Shown piece after piece: positions 10,501 to 22,689 of a stretch of 64,000 bases of DNA. The notes under the pieces are model-generated. The model ran no database searches, was not told the origin of the DNA, and saw only the letters and a program-made list of their open reading frames with translations. A program made the translations under genes and the position numbers. The stretch's first letter is position 1, and every line of letters starts with the position of its first letter. This DNA comes from Episyrphus balteatus (taxonomy: Eukaryota > Arthropoda > Insecta > Diptera > Syrphidae), in NCBI RefSeq assembly GCF_945859705.1, contig NC_079135.1:119417551-119481550 (forward strand), written 5' to 3'.

Positions 10501-12814
10501 GACATGTAACATTGTCTTAGGAAAAGACAATAATTAAGAAATACGTCAAGGGGAAAACAAAATCTAGAAAATATTTAAAATTTAATATTCAATATTTTTT
10601 AACATGTTAGGGGATTGTGAATTCTGGGATTTCAGGGTTTCGGACTTTGTCAGGTTTTCAGCTTTTTAGAATCAAGTTTTTCTGGACTAAGATCTAAGAA
10701 GGATAAAGTGAGCTTAAAGGTTCTGGGTCATTTTAATATTTCGGTTTTTTGGCCTTTTAGGTTTTTTTTTTCAGACCCCATTTCATTATTGGGTACGAAG
10801 AAATATGTAAATTTTCAAGAATAGACTATTATTTTTCCAATATTTTGAGATTAAATATTAGGTTCTTTTTGGGTGTTTGGGCTAAGATTTTCGAACTTGC
10901 GGGATTTAAGAATATTGTGTTTAATTGACGTTTCGTTTTATAAATTCAAAATATTATGTCTTATGCATTTAGAAGTTTTGAAAATTCGGACTTTTTTTTA
11001 AATTTTAGATCTTGAAGATCTGGGTTTATAAAATACGGATTTTAAAAGGATTTTTTAATAGTTTGGTACAATCCAAATAAAAGTTTCTATTTGAGCTTCG
11101 GTTTTTTTTTTTTTAGACTTTTTCCAGTTTGTCTGAATTTTTGGTAGGTATCTTGAATTTTTTAGACTTTTTATTTGTTTTTTTTTATTCTTGGATCCCA
11201 GAATCATGGGTTTTCCTTTTACTGAATATTTGATTTTTTTCGGGTTTTTGGTTCTTTTTAATTTTAGGGTTTTTAGGCTTTGAGTACCTATTGGATTTTA
11301 TCATATACATTCTTCGAAATGTTTTTGATTTAAACAAGCTCACAACTACCTCTAAATATATTCTGGGTCTCTGAAAAAGTACTTAGAAGCTCCTGCCTGG
11401 TTAACTGCTTATGCAGAATATCCATGCCTTTAAATGGCCAAGATAAGATCAACCTTGATATTAAAATCCTGTTTCACTAACATCACCAAGTAGTTCCTCC
11501 AAAACATGCCCCAAAAATTAAGAAAAAAACAACTAATTTTATTGAACAACCCTGATTACGGCGACCACCTAGTTTGTGTACACTGTACAGTACACTAGCA
11601 CAACACTATTATAAACAAACTGACATCATTCATACGCTCTAGTTGGGTGGTGTATTTTCTGATGATGGGTTGCTGCTAGCTGCTATATACTCTGATGGTA
11701 GCCTCAGGGAGACCAACCAACCAACTCAGGGAACTACACTCTACTGCTGCTGCTGCTGTTGTTAGCTGCTATTGCCGGATTATATCTGGCACACGTTGTT
11801 TTGTGTTCCAAAAAACATACTCTGAGGCCACAACTAACAACAATCTACTATCATAGATACATCAACTTCAGCGACTGCAAGTATCTTTTACTTTATGGCT
11901 CCACACCGGTGTGTTTGCAACCATATTTTGTATTTATTTTTTTGTATGCTCTAAAAAATTTACGATCGCGTACTCAAAAGACAAGAACGAAGCGAATTTC
12001 AAGGCGTGGTGGTGCTGAGCGGTGTGTGTGGAAAAGTGCACCATAGCCGCACTAACCCCATTTTCGAAGTACCTTCTATTCTGCATATCGAGTTCCCTCT
12101 ATGAGCATATATACAAAAGAGGGGTTTTCTAGCCTCTATATAGATTCATAGAAAAGATATACGTTAGCATACTCCCGTATATGGTAGAAATAGGGGGCAT
12201 AATAATAATATAGTGAAGAGTATTCGCGCGAATAAGTCTGACAATGTATCTTTTCTTGTGCGGTGAAACCGCAGAGATACTATAATGAAATAAAAATAAA
12301 ATCAACAAAGTCTTATGTTTTTTTTTTATGATTTAAAACAATAAGTGGGGATAGAAAGTATATATCCATAGGACACCCAGAGAGTTTTTGTGTCATTGCA
12401 ATAAATAAAATTTTGAGATATCCTGGGCGCCCTCGCAATATGCACACAAGATTCCATCAGTAGGTTTAATTCCAACAGAGAGAGATATCATATAGGTCCT
12501 GGCCCTAAAAAATACTGTCAAATCAAATCGAAAGTCCTGTAATTCTTTTATCGGATCATTCGTTTGACTGTGATTTTTCAGTTCCGGGACGTATACGAAT
12601 TTATTATGAGGTTCACAGAAAATTGGGGTATCTTGATTGTTACCTACTCCTTTTTTATATTTTTGTTAATAAAAGCTTTGTGGGTGGTTAACAGTAGACA
12701 AAAAATATGCCAAAGGTGGAAAAAATAAACAAACGCAAAAAAAAAAACATTTAAAACTGAAATATAGGAATATTTTAGAGTTTAGGTACCTATACCTAAT
12801 TGCTTCTATCCTTA
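10500..12814. other. T-rich tract and unique sequence, no gene seen
   Basis: 10610-11340 is T-rich with irregular GGGTTTTT/GGATTT words, possibly a decayed short-unit array. 11740-11775 has a short CTG run. 11570-12260 is more complex but has no supported gene; its 95-codon open frame from 11759 carries no motif. Confidence 0.4.
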
Positions 12815-14252
12815 TAGTCTATTTAATAGACCGGAGCTCCAGAGCAAAAATAGAACAAATTCGTTCAAGAGTTTTTATTGCTGATTATGATTCCTTGGTA
12901 TAAAAGAATACTCCAGCCAAAAGTGCTACTAAATCCATTGGTGCATTTCTGAGAAAAAGGCAACACTGGCCGGTTTTCAGTTTTTTTGAATTAACTCGAA
13001 AACCAAGCCTAACTTTGAAATGGTTCAAAGACACTTTTCATATCAAATTAAATTTTCTGTCAAGTTAAGATGGTTAAAAAATTTTAAAAATTATTTTTGA
13101 CTAAAATTCTAACCTCACCATTTTATAGATAATTAAAAGTGCTATAATTAATTTGTATATCATTTTTTATATAATTAAATTGTGAATAAGTCTGTCCTTG
13201 GACATTGGTGGTTTAAATGAGTAAAAATGGAGTTATGAAAGATGGCGGCTGTTCCCAATGTCCTATCATCCCAAAAAGTTCACTTTTACGATAAGGAAAT
13301 ACACCCAAACACTTTCCATGAAAAAAATTTGTCCTGCGAAAAATGCAATTTGATTTACTAATGTGCCTGTGCTATTTTGTTTAAAACTAATTTGAGTATT
13401 TTTTTTTTTTTTTTTCATTTTTTAAGAGAAACTTTTTGTTGGTCGCTGATTTTCCAAGAATTGTCTTTCAGGCCATTGAAAACAATAAAAGAGTTGGTAT
13501 TAAATGTTCTTCTATGCAATATACCAAAGCTAATGGCTCTCCGTCCATCAATTCGATCCGTATTTATAAAAATGCTCATACAAAAAATTGCACACAAGGC
13601 CATAAGGATGCTAATAAATTTGTTTGTTTATCATATTTAGTTTATATTAAATTAATCCCTCGAAGCCTGTTTACTTTAAAAGTCTAAAAGTTACCAATTA
13701 ATACGATTTTATCGAGTTTTAAAAACTTGCTTTTAACTTAAAAAGTCAAAAATTTAGAAAAAGTGCTAATTTTTGAATAGGTACATTTAAGTTGTTTCTT
13801 GACAAAAAAAATTAAAAATTGCATGTTATCAAAGGATTTTACCTCTACTTTATTTCATTAGTACAAAATTTGGACGTACCGGCTACATACCCAAAATGCA
13901 CCTTGATTTAGTAAAACAAAAATAAAATCGTCAATGTTTTAACTTTTTTGTCTTTGATTTTAGGTTAGAATTTTAGTCAAAAATAATTTTTAAAATTTTT
14001 TAACCATCTTAACTTGAAAGAAAATTTAATTTGCTATGAAAAGTGTCTTTGAACCATTTCAAAGTTAGGCTTGGTTTTCGAGTTAATTCAAAAAAACTGA
14101 AAACCGACCAGTGTTGCCTTTTTCTCAGAAATGCACCAATGGATTTAGTAGCTTTTTTAGCTGGAGTATTCTTTTATACCAAGGAATCATAATCAGCAAT
14201 AAAAACTCTTAAACGAATTTGTTCCAATCAAAAGGGTCTATTCAATAGACTA
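12815..14252. mobile_element. DNA transposon with ~300-bp inverted ends
   Basis: The left arm 12815-13115 and right arm 13962-14252 are near-complete reverse complements. The termini are TAGTCTATTTAATAGACC and GGTCTATTCAATAGACTA. TTA flanks both sides (12812-12814, 14253-14255), which fits a Harbinger-type 3-bp duplication; a TA duplication cannot be excluded. The 850-bp centre has short open frames with no transposase motif, so the copy is non-autonomous. Confidence 0.8.
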
Positions 14253-14289
14253 TTATCCAAGTTTTAGAATTTAAAGGAGATTATTTGGT

Positions 14290-14580
14290 AAAATTGAATA
14301 GTTGGAACAAAAATTGAAATTGAACTCGATGAAAAGTGAAATTTAATTTTAATGTAATTTAATTTGTACTGAAACAGAAATCCAACATAGAATTAAAATG
14401 GAATAATTGACATTGTAATTGAGTAACAATAAAATAGGAACTGATTCGAAATGCAATTGAATTGAATAAAATGCATTTTGAAGATAATTTGAAAATAATT
14501 GATTGAAATTGAATAAGAATTGAATATGGAACTGAATTGGATTAAAATTCAATTAAAATTAATATTGAGAAATCCTTTAA
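14290..14580. repeat. Degenerate ATTGAA-rich low-complexity tract
   Basis: Repeated variants of TTGAATTGAA and AATTTAATTTTAA fill about 290 bp with no clear fixed period. Confidence 0.5.
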
Positions 14581-14704
14581 TATTGATACCTATGGCTACA
14601 CTGTTAAGATTTTTTTGCCATATAATAATACTTCCATATACGATAGCTATTTTAAGACTTTTTTTTGGAGTAAAAAAGATGTTGTCTGTTAAGCCGGTTT
14701 ACGG

Positions 14705-16310
14705 ACGATGATTTTACGTGATAACGTCGTCAGAAAACAGGTTGTGTGCTTTTGTTTAAAATGAGTCAATTAAAGCGTTTACTTATTTCAAACAATCATA
14801 ATTTACAAGAAAAGCTCTAAAAAAATACCTTTTTTATTTTCTCATTTTATTATTTTTTTTTTATTTTAAAAGTTTACAAAAAAAATTATGCAATTTAAAA
14901 GCCAAGTATTTTTTCTTAAGAATAAATTCATTTTTAAATTTTTACAATGCGCAAAAAGTATAAAAATAATTTATTGAAAACAATCATTTTCATCAAAAAA
15001 GCAAAAAAAAAAAACATGAATTTTTATCTTCTCAATTCATTATTCCATTTTTTTCACTAACAACCTATTAAAAATTTTAAACCATCTGAAAGCTTATTGT
15101 CTTAGCTCAAAATGTATATATCGATCAGGTCTATGAGACATCTACAAAAAGAACTCGATCAAATTTCATTAAAAAAAAACAAAAAAACATTTATTTTTAT
15201 GTTCTCAGGCTATGGAATCAATTTTTTTGTTTGACAACTTTCATATGACGTATCAATCTCATTTCAAAGATGCCAACAAGAGAAGTTAGAATTTTTTAAA
15301 TTCAACCATGTCAAATTTCCAGACTGAGATTTCGGTACTTCCCACACTGGTGGCTCTTCGGGGGGCAACAGATCTCCACTGGTGTTTTGAGGTTTTTCGC
15401 AAGTTTCTTGATTTAATATTGTGTAGCTTGTAGTTAGCCTACCGTTATGTGAGATATACCAAATGAAAGGTAATTGTATCAAGATACTCATAAAAGTTTA
15501 ATAAAATTTCCTATCTGCTCTTGGTCAAAAGTTATAACCTGTTGAATACTAAAATTTTATTTTAATGTTATCTCAAAGTTGTGTTTACGAAAATGATTGA
15601 AACTTCGCACACATATAGTCGTAGTCATGGTCTATCATTACTTCATATACTTTATTCCTGTATCTATTAAAGAAAAAAAGATAAAAATAAAAGACGATGA
15701 AAATCGGTTAAAAACGGTCAAAAAACGTGTTTTTTTAAAACTTGTTTCTTTCGTTATTCAGTCAAAACTCACTAAACGATTCCAAGCCAAAACGTACATG
15801 TTCTTTAAGTTTGAGATTTTTTGAACGCTCAAAAAAAAAAAAAGCTAAAAATCAAAAACTACCTAAAAATACCCATAAAAAAAAGATGTTTTTCAAAAAT
15901 TCATATTTCGAAACGCAAAGTGTTTTAAAAAAATCCGTATCAGACGCCTAATTTTTTTCCCTCATCTTTCACCTGGCATCTTTAGAATTGTCAAAAAAAT
16001 TTCTTTTCCCAAAATCATCATTTTGTCATAGCCCCAACATGTGTACAACGTTCAAACAAAACGTTATAGCTTAGTTTCAAATTTTTTTAGAATTTTTTCT
16101 TAAATGCAGTTATTCTTAAATTAATCTCATCTATCTATAACAAAAAAAGTCAATTCTCTACAACTTCGCGTTTAGATTTTAGCCCAAATTTTTTGAAATT
16201 TTTTGCCGCACTGCGAAAGTGCGAGAGTGTAACGTTAGAAAATGGCGTCACTTTTTTTGTGGTGGCTGCCATGGTTCATCGATTTATAAGACGTTAGAGC
16301 TCTCTTTTCA
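14705..16310 (+). repeat. Dispersed repeat, copy A (fullest copy)
   Basis: The left end has TTTTACGTGATAACGTCGTC; the right end reads GGTTCATCGATTTATAAGACG then TTAGAGC. The inner TAACGTC words are inverted, which suggests a transposon about 1.6 kb long. Copy B lies in reverse at 34300-35260 and a partial copy C at 1120-1650. No reading frame longer than about 75 codons survives. Confidence 0.6.
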
Positions 16311-16572
16311 TACAAATTAACCTGACTACATTTATGGGCACATCCAATTCATGTAATTTATGTGGTCACTGGTCACACATGCTTTTTCAAGAACAATTTT
16401 TTTGAATGACCTATATGTCAAGATAGCTGCACCGAAATTATTAGTAATTCATTCGAAATTATTAGTAATTCGTACAACACCCGGTCATGGCGGTTATTAA
16501 AATTTTTGTGTTTTTCTGCTGCAAAACCAATTTGCTTCAAAAACTTCAATATCATTAGTAAAATTCTGGAAA

Positions 16573-16700
16573 CCATAATGGCACTTTTATTTGCTTGAAT
16601 ATCTCTTGTAAAAAGGAAATACAGAATAGGCCCTAAGACACTTCCTTGTGGAACAACGATTTCAATTCTAAAGAATTGGATAGAAACTACACGATTTTAG
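16573..16700 (-). pseudogene. Fragment of a LINE reverse transcriptase
   Basis: Read on the minus strand, this segment gives VPQGSVLGPILYFLFTRD followed by IQANKSAIM. This is the conserved block of non-LTR reverse transcriptases just before the catalytic FADD motif (family form GVPQGSVLGP.LY.LYT.D). Upstream in the same frame are about 14 further codons (RVVSIQFFRIEIV). Neither the catalytic Asp pair nor longer flanking frames survive, so it is a short, decayed fragment. The LYxLFTxD spelling is closer to Jockey-type elements than to the LINE at 62 kb, which suggests at least two LINE lineages in the window. Confidence 0.75.
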
Positions 16701-16844
16701 TATTTCGTTGTACCTTATTTTTGGGATAAGTATGTCCCTTTCTAAGGATAAAAATATATCCTGTATGATATACTTATTTTGAAGTTTCTTGAAGACAAAA
16801 CAGCTCAAAAAACATTCTCAAAAACTTTAACATAGATTTTATTT

Positions 16845-17288
16845 GGGAGCGGGTCATAATTCTGCTTGTCAAAATTCTGTACGACAAAATTCTGTGGGGT
16901 CAAAATACTGTAATACCATAATTCTGTACGTCATTATACTGTAAATACAAAATTCTGTACGTCAAAATACTGTATCAACAAAATACTGACATGCAAAATT
17001 CTGTTTTGTAAAATTCTGTACGGCAAAATACTGTATATCAAAATTTTGTAAAAATGCTGTAAAAAAATATCGTTTTGATAATGTAAAAAAGTGCGCGCGC
17101 AGAATTTTGATGTACAGAATTTTGAAATACAGTATTTTGACCAACCAGAATTTTGCTATACAGAATTTTGACTTTCAGAATTTTCTTCCTACAGCATTTT
17201 GTACATACAGAATTTTGACATACAGTATTTTGGCATACAGTATTTTGAATACAGAATTTTGCAACATACAGAATTTCGACCCCAACCC
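16845..17288. mobile_element. Foldback element built from CAAAATTCTGTA units
   Basis: The left half repeats CAAAATTCTGTACG/CAAAATACTGTA and the right half repeats the complement TACAGAATTTTG/TACAGTATTTTG, about a dozen units each, around a GTGCGCGCGC centre at 17090-17100. The termini are GGGAGCGGGTC and GACCCCAACCC. ATTTTATTT flanks both sides (16836-16844, 17289-17297), a 9-bp duplication as in FB/Mutator-like foldback elements. The flanks are AT-rich, so the duplication could be partly chance. Confidence 0.75.
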
Positions 17289-17299
17289 ATTTTATTTTT

Positions 17300-19400
17300 A
17301 TTTTTTTAGCTCGACTTTTTTATAATATCACAATGCCCCTAATTCTGCAGTAGGTATGGTACCATTTTGACACTTACATATAACATTTCATAAGATTCTT
17401 AACTGTCTGATTTTTTGTTGGAACCAGATGGCCACTTGTTGTTTAATGTTGATGTTGAAACAAAAAAGTTCCAGAAAAAATGATGTATTTTTATAAAAAT
17501 TTGTTATCAAAATCCAGTTGCACCTATCAGTGGTTAATTAAAATTATTAAATTTATTAAAATTTTCCAATTTCCAACACACATTTACCAATGTCTCTTGG
17601 TGGTGGTATCATCATGTGTATAAATAAATTTCTGACATCATAATATATATTTATTTATTTTGCAAAAATATACCTATAACTAAAAGTGCATACCTTCTTT
17701 CAACTACCCACAACCCATTGTTGGAAGTTAAAAAATGGCAATAAAAAAAAAAAAAAACAAATAAAATAAAAAAGTTTCCATATGAAAAAACACGGGATAA
17801 AAAGTTATAATAAATCCACTTCCCTTTTCAGTGGCTTTATGATTTATTGGAAATTTATTAGTTCCTGTGGGAATGTGTATATGCGAAGCAACATAGTTTG
17901 GAATTTTTTTTTCGCAATGGTGTTGAAATGAATAATGGTGTTATTCTCTCGATAAACTATTAAAAATAAAAAAATAAATAACGAATCTATGTGGAATATT
18001 GTTTCATAAATTTCGCTATAGGTAGAACTTTGGAATTCAGTGGTTATTGAAAAGTTTTGAATTTAAAACATTAGAGATTTCCATAAGGGAGCTGGTATAA
18101 AAAATTAAAAACGGAAATTAATTGTTTAATGAAAAATGAACATTAGCACAAAATTAGATTTTTAATTGCATTTTATTGCAATTATTTTGTTGAAATTTGG
18201 AAATCCATAACTATTTTGTTAACAAAGTGATGTGGATTTTTTTTTTAGAAATAGTTTTAAATAATTGAAAGTCTAAAACAAATTAAATTGAATTATTTAT
18301 CCATTAAGGATCGGAATGATGAATATTTGAAACAGTATCAATTTATTAAATTTTTCTGTTTATTGTTTTGAAAGGGATTAGACGGGTTAACAGGCAGTAT
18401 TTTTTTTTTTTGAATAGTAGACAAATTCCCTGACTAATTTTATTATTATTAGTATTCTGCGATTTAAGTTTCAGCTGAAATTTACTAGTTTCGAATGAGA
18501 TTTGCGAGTTTCAACTTAATTTTTCTATTTTAACCTGATAGTCACCATTAATTTAGCCCTGATATTTTTCAGATTCATTTAAAATGCTCACTACCTATTG
18601 TGCGTTTCTATATGCGTTACCTTCAAGAAGAACAATTTTAAATTTTACATACAATACCCTCAAGTGCATCAATCGATAATATTAAATATTTCAATTTAAA
18701 TCAATTTCAATATCTTTAAACACCTTAGCAAACACTCAAACTCTCCCCCTTTCTAAAAAAAATCTAAGTTTAAAAGTTTAATTTTAAAAGTAAACTTTTA
18801 AAAAATACATGCAATCAATTTTCCACTTTCTATGAACTTAACATAAAAAAATATATACATGAGGGTAAAATCTACTTAAATATTAATAAAGCGAGGTACA
18901 TTCTTTCTACACCATCAGACGAGTCTTCTACATCACATCCCTATACCTTACTTCCCTATCTGGTATGGTGTTGTATAAAGAGTGTAGCGCTTTGATATTA
19001 TCATCATGAATATATTTATTCTTTGCAAAAAAAAAAACGGAGCGAAAAAAAAATTGTATCCTAAAATTACAAATTTCGTTTCACAAAGAACATCCCGATG
19101 TAATACGCCGCAGTGCATAGCTATTGAATCAATTTCTACCAATTACCTTTTGCAAACATTCATTCTGAAATGGGATTTCCCACGTGAACGTACCATATAA
19201 CGTATCCTCTCCACTTTTTGAAAAGTCTTCGACTCCAGAGAGCTCAACAGTGTGTGAATATATGAGGCGGTCGTCTTTTGAGCATTGTTGTTATATATGG
19301 GAAAATTTAGGAGTACCAGCTGACATGGTTGCCACTTGAAGTATCGGAATCAAGGCAAAGAAATTTTTACGTCACTGTCGTCGTTCGATGAAAAAGGAGA
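17300..19400. other. No feature seen
   Basis: AT-rich sequence with poly-A/T runs. Nothing recognisable on either strand. Confidence 0.4.
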
Positions 19401-19408
19401 ATTTAATA

Positions 19409-20030
19409 TTAACCATTAAATATTAACCATTAACCATTAACCATTAACAATTAACAATTAACAATTAACAATTAACAATTAACAATTAACAAATAACAAT
19501 TAACAATTAACAATTAACAATTAACAATTAACAATTAACAATTAACAATTAACAATTAACAATTAACAATTAACAATTAACAATTAACAATTAACAATTA
19601 ACAATTAACAATTAACAATCAACAATTAACAATTAACAATTAACAATCAACAATTAACAATTAACAATTAACAATTAACAATTAACAATTAACAATTAAC
19701 AATTAACAATTAACAATTAACAATTAACAATTAACAATTAACAATTAACAATTAACAATTAACAATTAACAATTAACAATTAACAATTAACAATTAACAA
19801 TTAACAATTAACAATTAACAATTAACAATTAACAATTAACAATTAACAATTAACAATTAACAATTAACAATTAACAATTAACAATTAACAATTAACAATT
19901 AACAATTAACAATTAACAATTAACAATTAACAATTAACAATTAACCATTAGCCATTAACTATTAACCATTAACCGTTAACCATTAACCATTAACCATTAA
20001 CCATTAACCATTAACAATTAACCATTAAAC
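19409..20030. repeat. Heptanucleotide array TTAACAA with TTAACCA edges
   Basis: About 89 tandem heptamers. The core is almost uniform ACAATTA with rare single changes (AACAATC, ACAAATA). Both margins carry the variant ACCATTA (about 19411-19450 and 19943-20025). Confidence 0.95.
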
Positions 20031-20039
20031 AATATTGTG

Positions 20040-21480
20040 CAATCTATTAACTTCGCAGAAACCTTCTTGGACTCTAATTGTTGGAAATCTTTGTATCTTT
20101 AAAACTGTAATGCAAAGCTTTTATAAAGTAAGGTCTTTTAGACATAAAATCATCAATAAACGAAATATCCTTTTTTTTTCTAATTTTTGAAAATTTAACG
20201 TTAGGGTCTCGAGATAAAAAAGCTTATGTACTAGCTAGGAAATTTTAATTTTCAAAAGTGGCAACCATATGCTATCTACCGTGTGTATTATAATGCAGGA
20301 AGTTCATTTATAAATTGTATACCTATGCTTGTGTATATAAATTTAGAAATGGCAATACGAAAAAAAAAATACATAAAATGGGAAAAAAATTTCCCTCAGC
20401 AATACAATGCAGATTATTTCCAGGCAATTTACCCGCACACACATTGTGATTTGTGTTGTGTGGCAACAGAAAAACCACAATGAGGAAGAGAACTATTGAA
20501 AGTGCTTGGGCTCGCAACACCGCACAACTCTCTCTACCCAAATAGGTACTATATATCCCACACTTATTCGTCCTTTCCATTTGTCGTATAGTCCTCCTCC
20601 CGACACATAGGAATTGTATAGTCCTGTATAATTCTGACAACAACAATTTGCTCTGCTACTCTAGAATTCAGCTGCTCCTGGTGCTGATGTGTTCTCCTTT
20701 AGGAGCAATTTGAATATTTGATTGAGTTACTCGCACCGAAATGTGAAACGAAATTTATTTATGTGTATTTGAGGAAGAGAGTAGGTACGAGTATATCAGG
20801 ATAATGCCAGGAAAACACATTTCTTTCGAAAGTCTTCAATTCACACCCACTTTCTACAAAATTCACATACATCTCTTAAACTCATACTCATGCAAATCCT
20901 TGATTCAAAGTTTATTGCCAGCTGGAGGTGTCTCTCTGTTTCCATATAAGTAGGTATCCCATCCAACTCTAGACAACGACCGACGACAAAATGTCTGGGA
21001 GGCTCTTTCTTAACATTTCATCGACTTGGGTAAATGCAAATGTGCAATGTGTAGAGTTGAGATTGTGCAGCAGGTTGCGAATGCAACTATAGACCCGCTC
21101 GCGTTAATGGTGCAAAGTATAACCACTTTGGAGCCACCACATGGTACAACCATACCAAATGTGGGCGCATCCATAATTAGCAAAATCGAATTGCCGACGA
21201 CGACGAAGGCACCTAGCTATATAGACTAGACGACATCATCAGAGAGTGAGAGAAAGAGTAAGTGTGTAGGAAGACTTGGGTCTTGGGTGATGGTGATGAT
21301 GACGACAAAAACGATGGAAATGCATTCAAAATGCCACAACACACCGGCTGGTGTTTCTCTGGCAAGTGACACCAGAGAGTATAGAGGTACATCAGCAATT
21401 CCAGCATCCCAGGAAGGCGGAGAAGGTGTAACCTTTTATTACTTCTTTTTTTTTTGCTTATTTCATTCCTTCAATATTCG
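20040..21480. other. Unique, less AT-rich block
   Basis: Few homopolymers and higher complexity from about 20280. It contains the candidate exon at 20991 and an otherwise unsupported 67-codon frame (21026-21229). It could hold a promoter or first exon. No core promoter element can be named with confidence. Confidence 0.35.
20991..21029 (+). CDS. Candidate first coding exon (weak)
   Basis: An ATG with a good insect start context (ACAAA before it) opens a 13-codon frame, MSGRLFLNISSTW, which meets a GTAAAT donor exactly at a codon boundary. The securely identified exon at 51811 begins in phase 0, so the two could be spliced together, with an intron of about 31 kb. The surrounding stretch (20880-21420) is less AT-rich and less repetitive than its neighbours, as expected near a promoter or exon. 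Nothing in the 13 residues is diagnostic, and phase agreement alone has a one-in-three chance. A different frame from 21026 is also open for 67 codons (to 21229), so the block could instead be an unrelated exon or non-coding. Confidence 0.2.
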
Positions 21481-21491
21481 TGTCTCTCTGG

Positions 21492-22427
21492 TAGAGCTGT
21501 GTCAATCGTGATTGATTCGGTCTTTTTGACCCGTTCACCGAAAATTCTGAGTGATTGCAATCACTTTAAACCAAATCAATCAATCCTTATATCAATCTCG
21601 TTCATAAAATAAGAAAGTACAAAGTAGAAAAGTACGTTTCGTTCATCCAAATCGTTTACAATCAAAAGCCACGAAGTGGAAAAGAACGTTTCGTTCATCC
21701 AAATCGTTCACAATCAAAAACCACGAAGTGGAAAAGAACGTTTCGTTCATCCAAATCGTTTACAATCAAAAACCACGAAGTGGAAAAGAACTTTTCGTTC
21801 ATCCAAATCGTTTACAATCAAAAACCACGAAGTGGAAAAGAACGTTTTGTTCATCCAAATCGTTCACAATCAAAAATCATCTAAAAATCTAAAATCTAAA
21901 AATCTCTCAGAACTCGGATTTCGTTCATTCCATTCATTCTCAATCATCATTTCGATTCCATGCATACAACTGATACAAGTTTATATAAGCAGGTTCAGAG
22001 TTTGAATTGAATCGGATTCGATTAGGAATTTCTATCGAATATCTGACCTTGACTTCTTTTTATTTTTGATGTATCTATTTCCACGTTTTGAACTTGACGG
22101 AGACATAATGCCTTACTAATAATCAAATTTACCATTAAAATTTTCCAAAAATATTTTTTCAAAAAAAAAAAGCGGAGATAATTAGATTTAAAACTCTCAT
22201 GTAAAATATAAACGAAAAATTGTTTTATATGGTTGCATCGAAATGTTAATATTTCAGGTTATACGCGATTTCTTGTTTCTTCTCTCATTTGTCAGAACGA
22301 AATGAGTGAAAAAGAAATGGTTTCGATTAAATGAACGAAAGAACGATTGATAGAAAAGACCGAATCTTTGATGAAATCAATCTTTGAACGATTCGATCTT
22401 TTGAAATGAACGACTTGCCCAGCTCTA
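21492..22427. mobile_element. Non-autonomous hAT-type transposon
   Basis: The element starts TAGAGCTGTGTCAA and ends TTGCCCAGCTCTA, so the terminal 8 bp are perfect inverted repeats. It is flanked by an exact 8-bp duplication CTCTCTGG (21484-21491 and 22428-22435). The subterminal GATTCGGTCTTTT recurs inverted near 22358-22370. An 8-bp duplication with TAGAG/CAGAG ends is typical of hAT. There is no transposase frame; the middle carries a 52-bp minisatellite. Confidence 0.9.
21615..21877. repeat. 52-bp minisatellite inside the hAT element
   Basis: Five units with period exactly 52 bp (CCACGAAGTGG at 21669, 21721, 21773, 21825). The unit contains AACGTTTCGTTCATCC and AAATCGTTTACAATC. Because 52 is not a multiple of three, the open frame across it is accidental. 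Confidence 0.95.
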
Positions 22428-22689
22428 CTCTCTGGGATGATGAAAAGAGTGTTGAATGTATAACAACCAAAACGACGACGGAGGAGGAAGACGCCTTCGG
22501 CGAAACAGGTTGCTGAGGATATGTTATATCGACACAGTATGAATGGTGTAATATAATAATTAGGGTGACCAGATGATCTTTTTTTTAATAACTGATAGCT
22601 TTTTCCAGCAAGACAAGAAATCCTATTTTAGCTCTAAACGTGTTTTCTGATAACTCATTACAATTCGTCTTCATGTCTCTGCAAGAAGT

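Noticed and set aside
13377..13687. Overlapping frames inside the long-TIR transposon, checked as transposase
   Set aside because: No DDE or DNA-binding motif and a poly-T start; treated as non-coding interior.
19409..20030. Telomere-like repeat (TTAACC resembles telomeric words)
   Set aside because: It is an interior heptamer, and flies do not use short telomerase repeats; a simple microsatellite explains it.
21676..22005. 109-codon frame with repeated FIQIVHNQK
   Set aside because: It runs through the 52-bp minisatellite of the hAT element and changes frame relative to the unit each time.
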